Notes under the pieces: model-generated
Told to the model about the DNA's origin: nothing
What the model saw: the letters and a program-made list of their open reading frames with translations, nothing else
Databases searched by the model: none
NCBI GenBank assembly: GCA_028825045.1
Contig: JAPKAY010000002.1
Coordinates: 62,001 to 126,000 of the forward strand
Direction: 5' to 3'
Source of the DNA: Halioglobus sp.
GTDB taxonomy: Bacteria > Pseudomonadota > Gammaproteobacteria > Pseudomonadales > Halieaceae
DNA: 64,000 nucleotides
Position numbers and translations under genes: made by a program
Part shown: positions 7,869 through 16,752 of the stretch, piece by piece
Position numbering within the stretch: the first letter of the stretch is position 1
How the letters are laid out: the number at the start of each line of letters is the position of its first letter

Positions 7869-10800
7869 ATGTTCTCGCGATTTTTTATCGAACGTCCCAT
7901 CTTCGCCAGTGTGGTGGCCATAATTCTGTGCCTCGCAGGAACAGTCTCCATGCTGGTGCTGCCGGTGCAACAGTACCCCACTATTACCCCGGTTCAGATA
8001 AACGTGTCTGCGACCTACCCCGGAGCTGACTCGAAAACGCTAGCTGACTCCGTGGCCTCGCCCATCGAGGCGCAAATCAACGGTGTCGACAATATGCTTT
8101 ACATGGAGTCGACTAGTTCGGCGACAGGCCAATTGACGATGACCATCTACTTCGCTCTGGAAACCGACCCTGATATCGCGCAGGTGCAGGTACAGAATCG
8201 GGTCAATCTTGCACTGCCACAATTACCCACCGCAGTGACGCAGCAGGGTGTCTCGGTGCAGAAGAAATCCTCATCCATCATGATGCTGGTCGGCATTTAC
8301 AGTAAAGGTGATCGCTATAGTTCCGATTACATCGCTAACTACGCTAACGTGTACATTCTAGATGCGCTTAAGCGCGTTCCCGGTGCTGGCCAGGCAAAAA
8401 TTATGGGGGTACCCGATCAGGCCATGCGCATCTGGATGAACCCGGACCAAATGGCCTCCTTGGAGATTACGACCAGCGATATATCCTCGGCGATCAACAA
8501 GCAGAACGCGTTATTCGGCGCCGGCCAGATAGGCCAGCAGCCTAGCGATGGATCAGTGCAGTTGACGCTTCCGGTGGTGACGCAGGCCCCCTTCATCGAC
8601 CCCCAAAAGTACGAGGATATTATCCTGCGCGCCGACCCGGACAATAGCGCCATAGTAAGAGTCGGGGATGTGGCTCGCGCTGAAATCGGGCTGCGTCAAT
8701 ACATCGTTGATTCCAAATTCAATGGGACGGAGGCCACGTTTATCGCCGTTTACCTGCAGCCGGGAGCCAATGGTCTTAAGGTCTCTGCAGGGATCAGAAA
8801 GACTTTGGAAGAGATGAAATCAAGTTTTCCAGCCGAGCTGGACTATGTCATTTCACTGGACACCAACGACTTCGTGAAACTCTCGATCGAAGAAGTCATC
8901 CGCACGCTGATTGAGGCGATTTTGCTGGTGGTGCTGGTGGTATTCATCTTTCTGCAGAGCTTCCGTACTACGGTAATCTGTATGGTGGCCATTGTTGTAG
9001 CGTTGATTACAACGTTTGCGGGCATGCTGGCGCTGGGTTTTTCTATCAACCTGATCACACTTTTTGGACTGGTGCTGGCCATCGGCATGGTGGTGGATGA
9101 TGCGATTGTCGTGGTTGAGAATGTCGAACGCAATATGCATGACCACCAACTTCAGCCGAAGGAAGCCACCATTAAGTCCATGGACGAGATATCGACGTCC
9201 CTTATAGCCATCATGCTCGTAATGGCCTCGGTGTTCATCCCCGCCGCTTTCTTGCCGGGCACCACTGGCCAGCTTTACAAACAGTTTGCCATAACAATCG
9301 TAGTATCAGTCATCGTCTCCGGATTTCTTGCGCTCACAGTCACGCCATCGATGTGTGCGCTGCTGCTGAAATACAATCCGCCTGCAAAGAAAGGATTTTT
9401 TGCCTGGTTCAACCGCCAGGTAGATTCGACTACCCGTGGCTTTGGTCACGCGGTTGAACTGGTCATCAAACGGTGGATTCTTGCCTTGGCGCTAATGCTC
9501 TTTTTCCTTTGGAGCATTTTTCATTTGTTCTCGATCACGCCCACTGGTTTTGTTCCGAATGAGGATCAGGGTTATGTGATGGCCGCCATTATTATGCCCG
9601 AAGCGGCAAGCATCGAGCGCACCCAGGCAGTAGCCGAAGAAGTGGATGCGATATTGGAAAAAATTCCCGGTGTTGAAACGCGCTCTATGATCACTGGTTA
9701 TAGCTTGCTTGATAGTGGCTTTAAGACCAACGCCGGAGCGTTTTTTATAACACTCACGGATTTCAAGGAACGCTATAGTTCCGCCGCGACCGCGCGCAAA
9801 GAGAATGCGCGCGCAGTGCTGATGAACCTCGCCAAAGAAACCGCGCACATTGAGGAGGCCATTATTTATCCGGTGGCGCCGCCACCGATTCCAGGTATTG
9901 GCTCCACCGGTGGTGTTGAGTTCTGGATTCAGGATACCGGTGCTGGTGATCCGTCGGAGCTGTATGCTGTGACGCAAAAGTTCCTCAAGAAAGCGGGTGA
10001 ACAGCCTTCGCTAACACACATAAATTCCACGTTCCGCGCCGACTCACAGCAATTGCGTGTCGATGTTGATCGTGACAAGGCCACCTTATTAGGCGTGCCA
10101 ATAGAGGATGTCTACAATGCAATTCAGGCGCAGTTCGGTTCATTGACTGCCAGCCAGTTTAATCAGTTCAGTCGGGTTTGGTGGGTGATTTTGCAGTCTG
10201 ACGCCAAATACCGGCAAGCCCCGGGGGATATCAAACGCCTCTATACCCGATCAAAAAATGGCAAGATGGTCCCCCTGTCAGCGATTGTATCCACCGAGTG
10301 GGTGTCTGGGCCGGATATGTTGCCGCATTTCAACGGCTTCCCGGCGGCCAAGGTCAATGCCAGCGCTGCCGAGGGTTATAGTTCTGGTGACGCCATTGCA
10401 GCGATGGAAGCTGTCGCGGCCGATATCTTGCCAAAGGGCTACACCTACGGCTGGTCAGGCATCGCGTTCGAGGAACAGCAATCCGGCAGCACCTCCATGA
10501 TCGCCTTTGGGTTTGGCCTCATTATCGTTTTCCTGGTGCTCGCGGCGCAGTATGAATCGTGGACCTTACCAGGGGCCGTGATGTCCGCCGTGCCGTTTGG
10601 AATCCTCGGCGCACTGCTGATGATCACCTTCCGCGGCCTGGAGAACGATGTGTACTTCCAGATTGGCTTACTGGTGCTGATAGGACTGGGTGCCAAGAAT
10701 GCAGTGTTGCGCGTGTCCGCCGCTGTTGATTTTCGCAAACAAGGCAAAACGATAATGGAAGCGACAATAATGGCAGGCGAACAGCGACTGCGTCCCATTA

Positions 10801-11063
10801 TTATGACATCGCTGGCGTTCGCTGCAGGGTGTCTGCCGTTGGCACTGGCAATGGGTGCTGGAGCAAATGCACGACACTCAATCGGTACCGGTATTATTGG
10901 CGGCATGATCGGTGAAACCACGCTTGCAATGCTGTACGTTCCGCTGCTGTTCTACCTCTTTGACAATATTGCAGAACGCAAGAAAAAGAAACCGAACTTA
11001 CCCACCGAAAGTGCTAGCACAGACGGTGCCGCAGATTCGAAATTGCCTGAGGAGGGTGACTGA
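7869..11063 (+). CDS. RND multidrug efflux transporter, inner-membrane pump (HAE1 family)
   Basis: Proton-driven drug exporter of the AcrB/MexB/MexF type, 1064 residues, the normal length. It begins with the family's MFSRFFIERPIFASV. Helix 4 carries VVDDAIVVVENVERN with the proton-relay Asp pair at residues 410-411. The FTGTT-like porter segments, the second large periplasmic loop and the C-terminal helices are all in place, ending in a charged tail. It lies between its adaptor (15-base gap) and the outer-membrane channel gene (1 base between stop and start). Substrates cannot be deduced. Confidence 0.95.
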   Translation: MFSRFFIERPIFASVVAIILCLAGTVSMLVLPVQQYPTITPVQINVSATYPGADSKTLADSVASPIEAQINGVDNMLYMESTSSATGQLTMTIYFALETDPDIAQVQVQNRVNLALPQLPTAVTQQGVSVQKKSSSIMMLVGIYSKGDRYSSDYIANYANVYILDALKRVPGAGQAKIMGVPDQAMRIWMNPDQMASLEITTSDISSAINKQNALFGAGQIGQQPSDGSVQLTLPVVTQAPFIDPQKYEDIILRADPDNSAIVRVGDVARAEIGLRQYIVDSKFNGTEATFIAVYLQPGANGLKVSAGIRKTLEEMKSSFPAELDYVISLDTNDFVKLSIEEVIRTLIEAILLVVLVVFIFLQSFRTTVICMVAIVVALITTFAGMLALGFSINLITLFGLVLAIGMVVDDAIVVVENVERNMHDHQLQPKEATIKSMDEISTSLIAIMLVMASVFIPAAFLPGTTGQLYKQFAITIVVSVIVSGFLALTVTPSMCALLLKYNPPAKKGFFAWFNRQVDSTTRGFGHAVELVIKRWILALALMLFFLWSIFHLFSITPTGFVPNEDQGYVMAAIIMPEAASIERTQAVAEEVDAILEKIPGVETRSMITGYSLLDSGFKTNAGAFFITLTDFKERYSSAATARKENARAVLMNLAKETAHIEEAIIYPVAPPPIPGIGSTGGVEFWIQDTGAGDPSELYAVTQKFLKKAGEQPSLTHINSTFRADSQQLRVDVDRDKATLLGVPIEDVYNAIQAQFGSLTASQFNQFSRVWWVILQSDAKYRQAPGDIKRLYTRSKNGKMVPLSAIVSTEWVSGPDMLPHFNGFPAAKVNASAAEGYSSGDAIAAMEAVAADILPKGYTYGWSGIAFEEQQSGSTSMIAFGFGLIIVFLVLAAQYESWTLPGAVMSAVPFGILGALLMITFRGLENDVYFQIGLLVLIGLGAKNAVLRVSAAVDFRKQGKTIMEATIMAGEQRLRPIIMTSLAFAAGCLPLALAMGAGANARHSIGTGIIGGMIGETTLAMLYVPLLFYLFDNIAERKKKKPNLPTESASTDGAADSKLPEEGD

Positions 11064-11064
11064 T

Positions 11065-12582
11065 ATGGCGCTCCCCAACATAAAGCGAATTCGATCTACG
11101 CTGACCCTGCCCCGCGCAACTCATCAAGGGTTAGGGTTGGCCACGATGGCCGCAGTGATTCTACTCAGTAGTTGTACGCTAAGCACCGACTACCAAAGGC
11201 CAGATGTAGAAATACCAGCCGCGTACCGTTTCGACTCCATGGCCGTTGCGACGACTGCCAATACCGTGTGGTGGCAACAGTTCGGCGACCCGGTTCTGGA
11301 TGACTTGATTGCCTCTGCGCTGGCCAACAACTACAACGTCCAGATAGCCGCTGCAAATGTCGCGCAGGCGATTGGAATTGTTACCCAGACGCGCTCCGGC
11401 CTGTTTCCACAGGTCGGCTACACAGGCAGTGGTGAGAAAGTACGTTCCCCTAACGTTGGGCTGACTGCCGCGATACCTGATTTCCCAAATCCTCAGGAGA
11501 CCTACCAGGCCCTTTTGTCTGCCAGTTGGGAATTGGATTTGTGGGGTAGAATCCAAAGTCTGTCGGAGGCCACACAGGCGAACATGCTAGCCACAGAGGA
11601 GGCGCGTCGTGGTGTGATTCTGACGTTGGTGTCATCGGTTGCGACAAGTTACATCACGTTGCGTGGACTGGATAAGCAACTTGACATCAACCAGCGAACG
11701 CTCATTACCTACGGCGAATCTGCCCGCCTCTATGAGCTGCAGTTCAAGTACGGCCAGACGTCGCAAATGACGGTTGCACAAACGCAGTCCCAATATGAGG
11801 TTGCAGCGGCACAGATTCCACAGATTGAATCGCAGATCTATCAGCAGGAGAATGTCCTGTCAGTGCTGCTGGGTCGCAATCCTGGACCCATTCCACGCGG
11901 CAAACCGATTGCGCAATTGTTGTCGCCTATTGTTCCAGCAGAGCTGCCCTCTGAACTGCTGGAGAGACGGCCGGATTTGGTGCAGGCCGAGCAGTTGCTT
12001 ATCGCCGCCAACGCGCAAATCGGCGCTGCCAAGGCCCTGTACTTTCCTACTATTTCATTGACCGGCGCCTTCGGTAGTGCCAGCTCCAGCCTGTCTGATC
12101 TGTTTAAAGGATCAACAAAGGCCTGGAACTACGCCGGCCAGGTTGTAGGGCCGATTTTTACCTTTGGTGCTGTTAGCGGCCAAGTAGCACAGGCAGAGGC
12201 GTCGCAGCAAGCGGCGCTGGCGAGTTACAAACTTGCCGTGCAGAGCGCGTTTGCCGATGTCGACAATGCGTTGGTGGTAAACCTGAAAATAGGCGAGCAG
12301 CTAGCCGCGCAACAACGACTGGTGGCGGCGCTGGCCGATTACGAAAGGCTCGCCAAACTGCAATACGATGCTGGCTATGTGCCTTACTCCACCGTGTTGC
12401 AAGCCCAGCAAACCCTCTTTCCGGCTGAACTGACACTGGCCGCGTTGCGCGCATCAGCACTGAACTCATCCGCTGATATTTACAAAGCCATGGGGGGCGG
12501 CTGGATCGACGAGGCGGACAAACTGGTAGGCAAGCCAACGCCGGCGGTGGAAGATGCCGGTGGTATGCCGCCCCTGTTCTAG
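11065..12582 (+). CDS. Efflux outer-membrane lipoprotein (OprM/NodT type)
   Basis: TolC-like trimeric channel of the tripartite pump, 505 residues. An upstream ATG in the same frame (10912) overlaps the pump gene by 150 bases and is rejected. ATG 11065 sits behind a strong GAGGAGGGTG ribosome site and gives a clean signal peptide ending in the lipobox LSSC. Seen: TDYQRPDVEIPAAYR near the mature N-terminus, VWWQQFGDPVLD and LLERRPDLVQAEQLL, both typical of the NodT/OprM family, and two repeated helical-hairpin halves. Its start follows the pump stop by 1 base, so translation is probably coupled. Confidence 0.93.
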   Translation: MALPNIKRIRSTLTLPRATHQGLGLATMAAVILLSSCTLSTDYQRPDVEIPAAYRFDSMAVATTANTVWWQQFGDPVLDDLIASALANNYNVQIAAANVAQAIGIVTQTRSGLFPQVGYTGSGEKVRSPNVGLTAAIPDFPNPQETYQALLSASWELDLWGRIQSLSEATQANMLATEEARRGVILTLVSSVATSYITLRGLDKQLDINQRTLITYGESARLYELQFKYGQTSQMTVAQTQSQYEVAAAQIPQIESQIYQQENVLSVLLGRNPGPIPRGKPIAQLLSPIVPAELPSELLERRPDLVQAEQLLIAANAQIGAAKALYFPTISLTGAFGSASSSLSDLFKGSTKAWNYAGQVVGPIFTFGAVSGQVAQAEASQQAALASYKLAVQSAFADVDNALVVNLKIGEQLAAQQRLVAALADYERLAKLQYDAGYVPYSTVLQAQQTLFPAELTLAALRASALNSSADIYKAMGGGWIDEADKLVGKPTPAVEDAGGMPPLF

Positions 12583-12798
12583 GTTTTGATACTGGAGAAT
12601 TCGGCCCCGCGGGGCTGAGCATGCGATGCGCACCCGGGCCGCTCCAGGCCCGCCCCGACAAAATTCTCGTAACACACTGATTATGATGCCTATTTCCCTG
12701 GGGTGGGATTTAGCTACGGGTCTTGATATAGTAAAAATGCCCCAAAAACCTCAGACTAAAAACAATAATTGACACGCCATTTACGTAGCAGGTCTCTC

Positions 12799-15294
12799 AT
12801 GAATTCTTTACGACAAACACTCTGTCGAATGACCCTGGTCACAGTGATAGGCCTACTTACAGCGTGTGGGGGTGGCGGGGGTAGCAACGGCGCATCACCG
12901 GTAGCAAATGAAAATAGCGCAGCGTCCAACAACACCTCCGAAGGTTCGCGCATGCTGTCCTTCGCCGATGATATTAGGCCTATCATACAGGGCAAATGTC
13001 TTGGCTGTCATAGTGATGGGCCCGGTGTGCTGGCGCCCTTTTCGCTGGAGGGCAGCGAACTAGCCAACTCCTTCAAATCCGCCATGCACTTCGCGATCGA
13101 ATCTGGAAAGATGCCACCTACCGGCACGCCGCAGTTGTCAAAAGCAGAATACCGAAAATTTATTGCCTGGTCGACCGATCAGCCCTATACACCTAGCGGC
13201 GAGACAGTGCGTATTTCTTTGGTCACCGCTCAAGCCTGGGGCATCACACCACGCAACCGAGATGTTTTTCTCGACCGTCGCCCTGAGGCAATTGAATGCA
13301 AGCGCGACAAGGGCTGGCTGGTTGAAGATGACGCTTTGGAAATCCGTACGGAATTCTGCAACTATCTGTCGCTCACACAGCAGAGCCTGCTCAATATGGA
13401 GGCTGGCACAACGCTGGAGCTTTCTCTGAGCCACAGTGATCTCGATTTCAATGCTCCCTCCTCTGCTCACGTGGCAATAACCATAGCGGGAAATACTATT
13501 TGGGAAACCGAAATTGCTATACCCAGCAAGGGAACCATTATCAGGCAATTGGTGGACCTGCCATTTGCAGTCAGTTCCGGCGACCCCATCGATATACACT
13601 TGACAAATCATGGCCAGAATACCTACACACTGCATTCCATTGATGCCCTGGTTTCCGAGGAGTTAGATCTGGAGTTCTGTGCTTCTTTTGACAGTACCTG
13701 GGACGCTATCGAATCTGTCGTGATTGAGCAGTCAGGCTGTAACAATGCTCAGTGTCATGGCGTTGCCGCGGCTGGCGGACTTGACCTTTCCACTGGCGTC
13801 GCCTACGACAACCTGGTTGGCGTTTCTGCCACTGCTTCAAGCCTCCGGCTAATTTCACCCCGCGAACCAGACAAGAGTTTTCTTTTCCACAAACTCTCTG
13901 CCGCGACTTACCCCGGCAGTTACGATATCTCAGGCAGCCCCATGCCGAGCCCTGCCGCGGCAATCGCAGCCGGCGCCCTGAAAGCGATCAGATATTGGAT
14001 AGAGGCAGGTGCGCCTGAAACAGGGTCGATAGGGGATACCATAGGTCGCGGAGAAGATGAGCTTGAGCGACTACTGGGCGTTTGTCTCCCGGAGGCAGAG
14101 CCGGTGAATACTTTACCCCTGCAACCTCCTGAACGGGACGTTGGCCTGCAGTTTTTAATGCCCTCGCACGATATAGCTGCAGAAAGCGAGAAGGAATTGT
14201 GCTTCGCTGTTTATGAAGATTTCCGCGATATCATCCCGCCGCAATACATGTCTGCGGATCGCGAGTTCTTTTATGTCCAGGGGGACGAGGTACGGGAAGA
14301 CGCCTTTACCCACCACAATATCCTCATGTACGCGGGCATACCGCCGGAAGATATTCATGACCCCTCCTTGGGCGCATGGACCTGTGTTGGTGGCGACCAG
14401 AAAGGGAGTACCTGCGAACCGACCGACTTACAATCCTGTGGAGCAGGCAAGTGCCGCAGTGAGTTGCAAGATAGCGTGGCCTGTATTGGAATTGGGCCTG
14501 GTGATGGACCAGTTGCCTCGCTAGCCTCAAATGTGGGGTCATACCTCACTCAGGAGGGTTACTACGAAACCTTCCCGACCTACGGCGTTTTCTACTGGAA
14601 TTCACACGTATTCAACCTGACGACAGAAGATGCCTCTCATCATGTCTGGCGCAATCTGTTTTATACCGATGACCGCCGATTTGACGCGGCGTATTTTACC
14701 TATAGCACTCATATCGGTGCCGCCGCGGGCACACCTCCCTTTGAGCGCCAGACCGTCTGCCGCGACTATCAGCTGGACCAGGGCGATGGGCTGATCTACT
14801 TATCCTCCCATACCCATCAGCGGGGGGAATACTTTAAAATCTCTCTAAAAGGAGGTGAGCAGCTGTACGAAACTTACACCTACGATGAGCCTCTGAACAA
14901 ACACTTTGATCCACCGATAGTGTTCAACACTGCCGATCCGGCGGAGCGAGTCCTGGAGTATTGCGCGACCTACAATAACGGCCTCAATGCGGATGACTCC
15001 TATAATTTAGATAAAGTGACGAGAGCCTCCGACAGACCCGTCAATGCGAGGCCATGTGAAGCGGTGGCCTGTGTCGCTGGCAATATTGGCGCGCCCTGCA
15101 ATGGTGTCGATGACGATACAAGTTGCGACTCTGCGCTCGGCGTCGAAGATGGCTGGTGCGATGCCTGTGCAATCACCGCTGGCATAACCAGTGACGATGA
15201 AATGTTCATCATTCTCGGCGCCATCCTCGCTGACCATGATGAGAAAGTTAATCAGGCCGCTCCAGCTGAACCGGCTGCTACTGCCTCAAATTAG
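12799..15294 (+). CDS. Large lipoprotein with haem-binding motifs and a possible copper type II monooxygenase-like region
   Basis: 831 residues from ATG 12799; an upstream TTG (12769) would put ten extra residues before the signal peptide. Lipobox LTAC with Cys23, followed by a Gly run. A c-type haem motif CLGCH lies at 67-71, in a domain resembling short planctomycete-type cytochrome modules. A second, CxxxxCH motif begins at Cys314. The C-terminal half has THHN (His505/506), HVFNL, ASHHVW and HTHQ (His671/673), a His pattern like peptidylglycine-monooxygenase-type copper sites, plus a Cys-rich insert near 530-560. An envelope redox enzyme is likely; the copper assignment is inference. Monocistronic, facing a convergent neighbour. 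Confidence 0.6.
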   Translation: MNSLRQTLCRMTLVTVIGLLTACGGGGGSNGASPVANENSAASNNTSEGSRMLSFADDIRPIIQGKCLGCHSDGPGVLAPFSLEGSELANSFKSAMHFAIESGKMPPTGTPQLSKAEYRKFIAWSTDQPYTPSGETVRISLVTAQAWGITPRNRDVFLDRRPEAIECKRDKGWLVEDDALEIRTEFCNYLSLTQQSLLNMEAGTTLELSLSHSDLDFNAPSSAHVAITIAGNTIWETEIAIPSKGTIIRQLVDLPFAVSSGDPIDIHLTNHGQNTYTLHSIDALVSEELDLEFCASFDSTWDAIESVVIEQSGCNNAQCHGVAAAGGLDLSTGVAYDNLVGVSATASSLRLISPREPDKSFLFHKLSAATYPGSYDISGSPMPSPAAAIAAGALKAIRYWIEAGAPETGSIGDTIGRGEDELERLLGVCLPEAEPVNTLPLQPPERDVGLQFLMPSHDIAAESEKELCFAVYEDFRDIIPPQYMSADREFFYVQGDEVREDAFTHHNILMYAGIPPEDIHDPSLGAWTCVGGDQKGSTCEPTDLQSCGAGKCRSELQDSVACIGIGPGDGPVASLASNVGSYLTQEGYYETFPTYGVFYWNSHVFNLTTEDASHHVWRNLFYTDDRRFDAAYFTYSTHIGAAAGTPPFERQTVCRDYQLDQGDGLIYLSSHTHQRGEYFKISLKGGEQLYETYTYDEPLNKHFDPPIVFNTADPAERVLEYCATYNNGLNADDSYNLDKVTRASDRPVNARPCEAVACVAGNIGAPCNGVDDDTSCDSALGVEDGWCDACAITAGITSDDEMFIILGAILADHDEKVNQAAPAEPAATASN

Positions 15295-15356
15295 TAATAA
15301 GGGTCCGCTAGGCCGCTCTTTTATTCACCGATGCCGGGGGCGTGTCATAAATTTGC

Positions 15357-16433
15357 TTATCTGTGTTGTAAGGGAATTTCCGCCAATCGATCACCAGAGA
15401 AAGATCCCGCATACAATTTTCCCTGATATTCTATAGCAACAGTTGCTGGGCCGAACGGCCCACCCTGCGCCGCTCGAAAGAGTACCTCAGTCGTGCCTGC
15501 CTCTGTATCTACGGCTACCAGCTCATAGGGTGATCCACAACTTCCCTTGGTCAATCCGAAGCAGGATGCCATCGTCAACGGAGATGTATGAGCGGCTAAC
15601 AGTAAACGACCATCACCTAACCAGGCTGAATTATCGATATTGGGTACACTAATTGTGGCCAGCAACTGTTCGGTAGCAACATCGTACTGTCGCAGCTCCC
15701 CTTCTATGTAGTTGTTTACCCAAATACTCTTGCCATCAGGTGAGACCTCTATGCCGTTCGGCATTCTCGCTGAAGTGTTGGCCATTACTCGCATATCCAA
15801 ACCCGGACTCCACCGCCACACATGACCGTTATTGAGCCCGAGCAACGACTTGATTTGCGCCAATGCTGGGTTCTCGCGATTGTACATATGGGTAACAGCA
15901 AACCCGCCGTCCGGCAGGGCAACGACGTCGTTAATTACCGCGTGTTCTGGGAGCGCGACACAACCGCGCCAGAAAAGCGTTGGCGCAGTCTTGTTACTCG
16001 TAGAAGACTGCACCTCATAAAATAAAATATGCTCCCGGCTGCTGTGATTGACCACCAGTAGCTGAAGTGAATCGCCCCGCGGTGAAAGATGAATTCCATG
16101 GGGTGAAAGCTGATCAGGCAGTGGGCAGTCTGCCTCTCCCCAGTTTTGTTCACCTGCTCCTTGTGTCATATTGCTGCTATCGACGAGCCGGGTAAACTCG
16201 TAGTCCTCAGCAGGCTGAAACCAGGTGAGCGCGCCGGGTATTTTTCCTCCGTCGCCATACTCACCAATCAATATTCCACCGTTGTCGGGCAAGGGCGCGA
16301 GATCCTCTGGCATCTGCACCCCGCAAATAGGTATAACGTCGCCATGCGGATCGCAACTGTATTCAACCTGGCCGCATGCTGTGATTGACAAAAGAATAAG
16401 GAAAAAAGTCAGGCGCGGTATGGAAAATAGCAT
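15357..16433 (-). CDS. Beta-propeller lipoprotein (SMP-30/gluconolactonase-like)
   Basis: A 358-residue lipoprotein with signal peptide ending in ITAC (Cys near residue 20). The mature part contains repeated beta-blade elements, including PNGIEVSPDGKSIWVNNY near 225-242 and GRLLLAAH, the kind seen in SMP-30/gluconolactonase and paraoxonase-like six-bladed propellers. It carries extra Cys residues near the N-terminus that may form disulfides. It converges on the haem lipoprotein gene (62 bases between stops) and diverges from the carboxylesterase gene. Lactonase activity is possible but no catalytic residue set is confirmed. Confidence 0.65.
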   Translation of the reverse strand: MLFSIPRLTFFLILLSITACGQVEYSCDPHGDVIPICGVQMPEDLAPLPDNGGILIGEYGDGGKIPGALTWFQPAEDYEFTRLVDSSNMTQGAGEQNWGEADCPLPDQLSPHGIHLSPRGDSLQLLVVNHSSREHILFYEVQSSTSNKTAPTLFWRGCVALPEHAVINDVVALPDGGFAVTHMYNRENPALAQIKSLLGLNNGHVWRWSPGLDMRVMANTSARMPNGIEVSPDGKSIWVNNYIEGELRQYDVATEQLLATISVPNIDNSAWLGDGRLLLAAHTSPLTMASCFGLTKGSCGSPYELVAVDTEAGTTEVLFRAAQGGPFGPATVAIEYQGKLYAGSFSGDRLAEIPLQHR

Positions 16434-16752
16434 GTGGGGTCTTCCCGGTTTTATATAACTGAACGGAAGTATATCCCCATATTGGGACCATAGATCACCC
16501 CTCAGCGGAAATAGAGCAGTCGTCTTTCTGTCCCAGACTAACCGCCTATCAACAACTGCGGAAGCACACCGGAAGTGTTTGCAACCCTGAAATTACGATC
16601 TCTTCCTAGTCTCCCTCAACGACAGACAATTTGGTCGAGATGTGAGCAGGGATTTGTAGCAACCAGGGTCAGTGTAGCGCTAGAGTTAACGCAATATTAA
16701 CCCTATACTTCATCGAGCTTTGTAACAAGCGTTGGTGGTCCAGGAGATAATA
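16434..16752. other. Divergent intergenic region, no gene seen
   Basis: 319 bases between the propeller lipoprotein and the carboxylesterase, which are divergent. It contains a small dyad CCCATATTGGG near 16475-16485 and a TATACT (16704-16709) that may be the esterase -10, though its -35 is poor. No ORF or RNA gene is supported. Confidence 0.5.

Noticed and set aside
9492..9977. 161-residue minus-strand frame inside the RND pump gene
   Set aside because: Antisense to a gene with full-length family match; translation has no recognisable domain.
10912..11064. Longer start for the outer-membrane channel gene
   Set aside because: It overlaps the pump gene by 150 bases and hides the signal peptide; ATG 11065 has a strong ribosome site.
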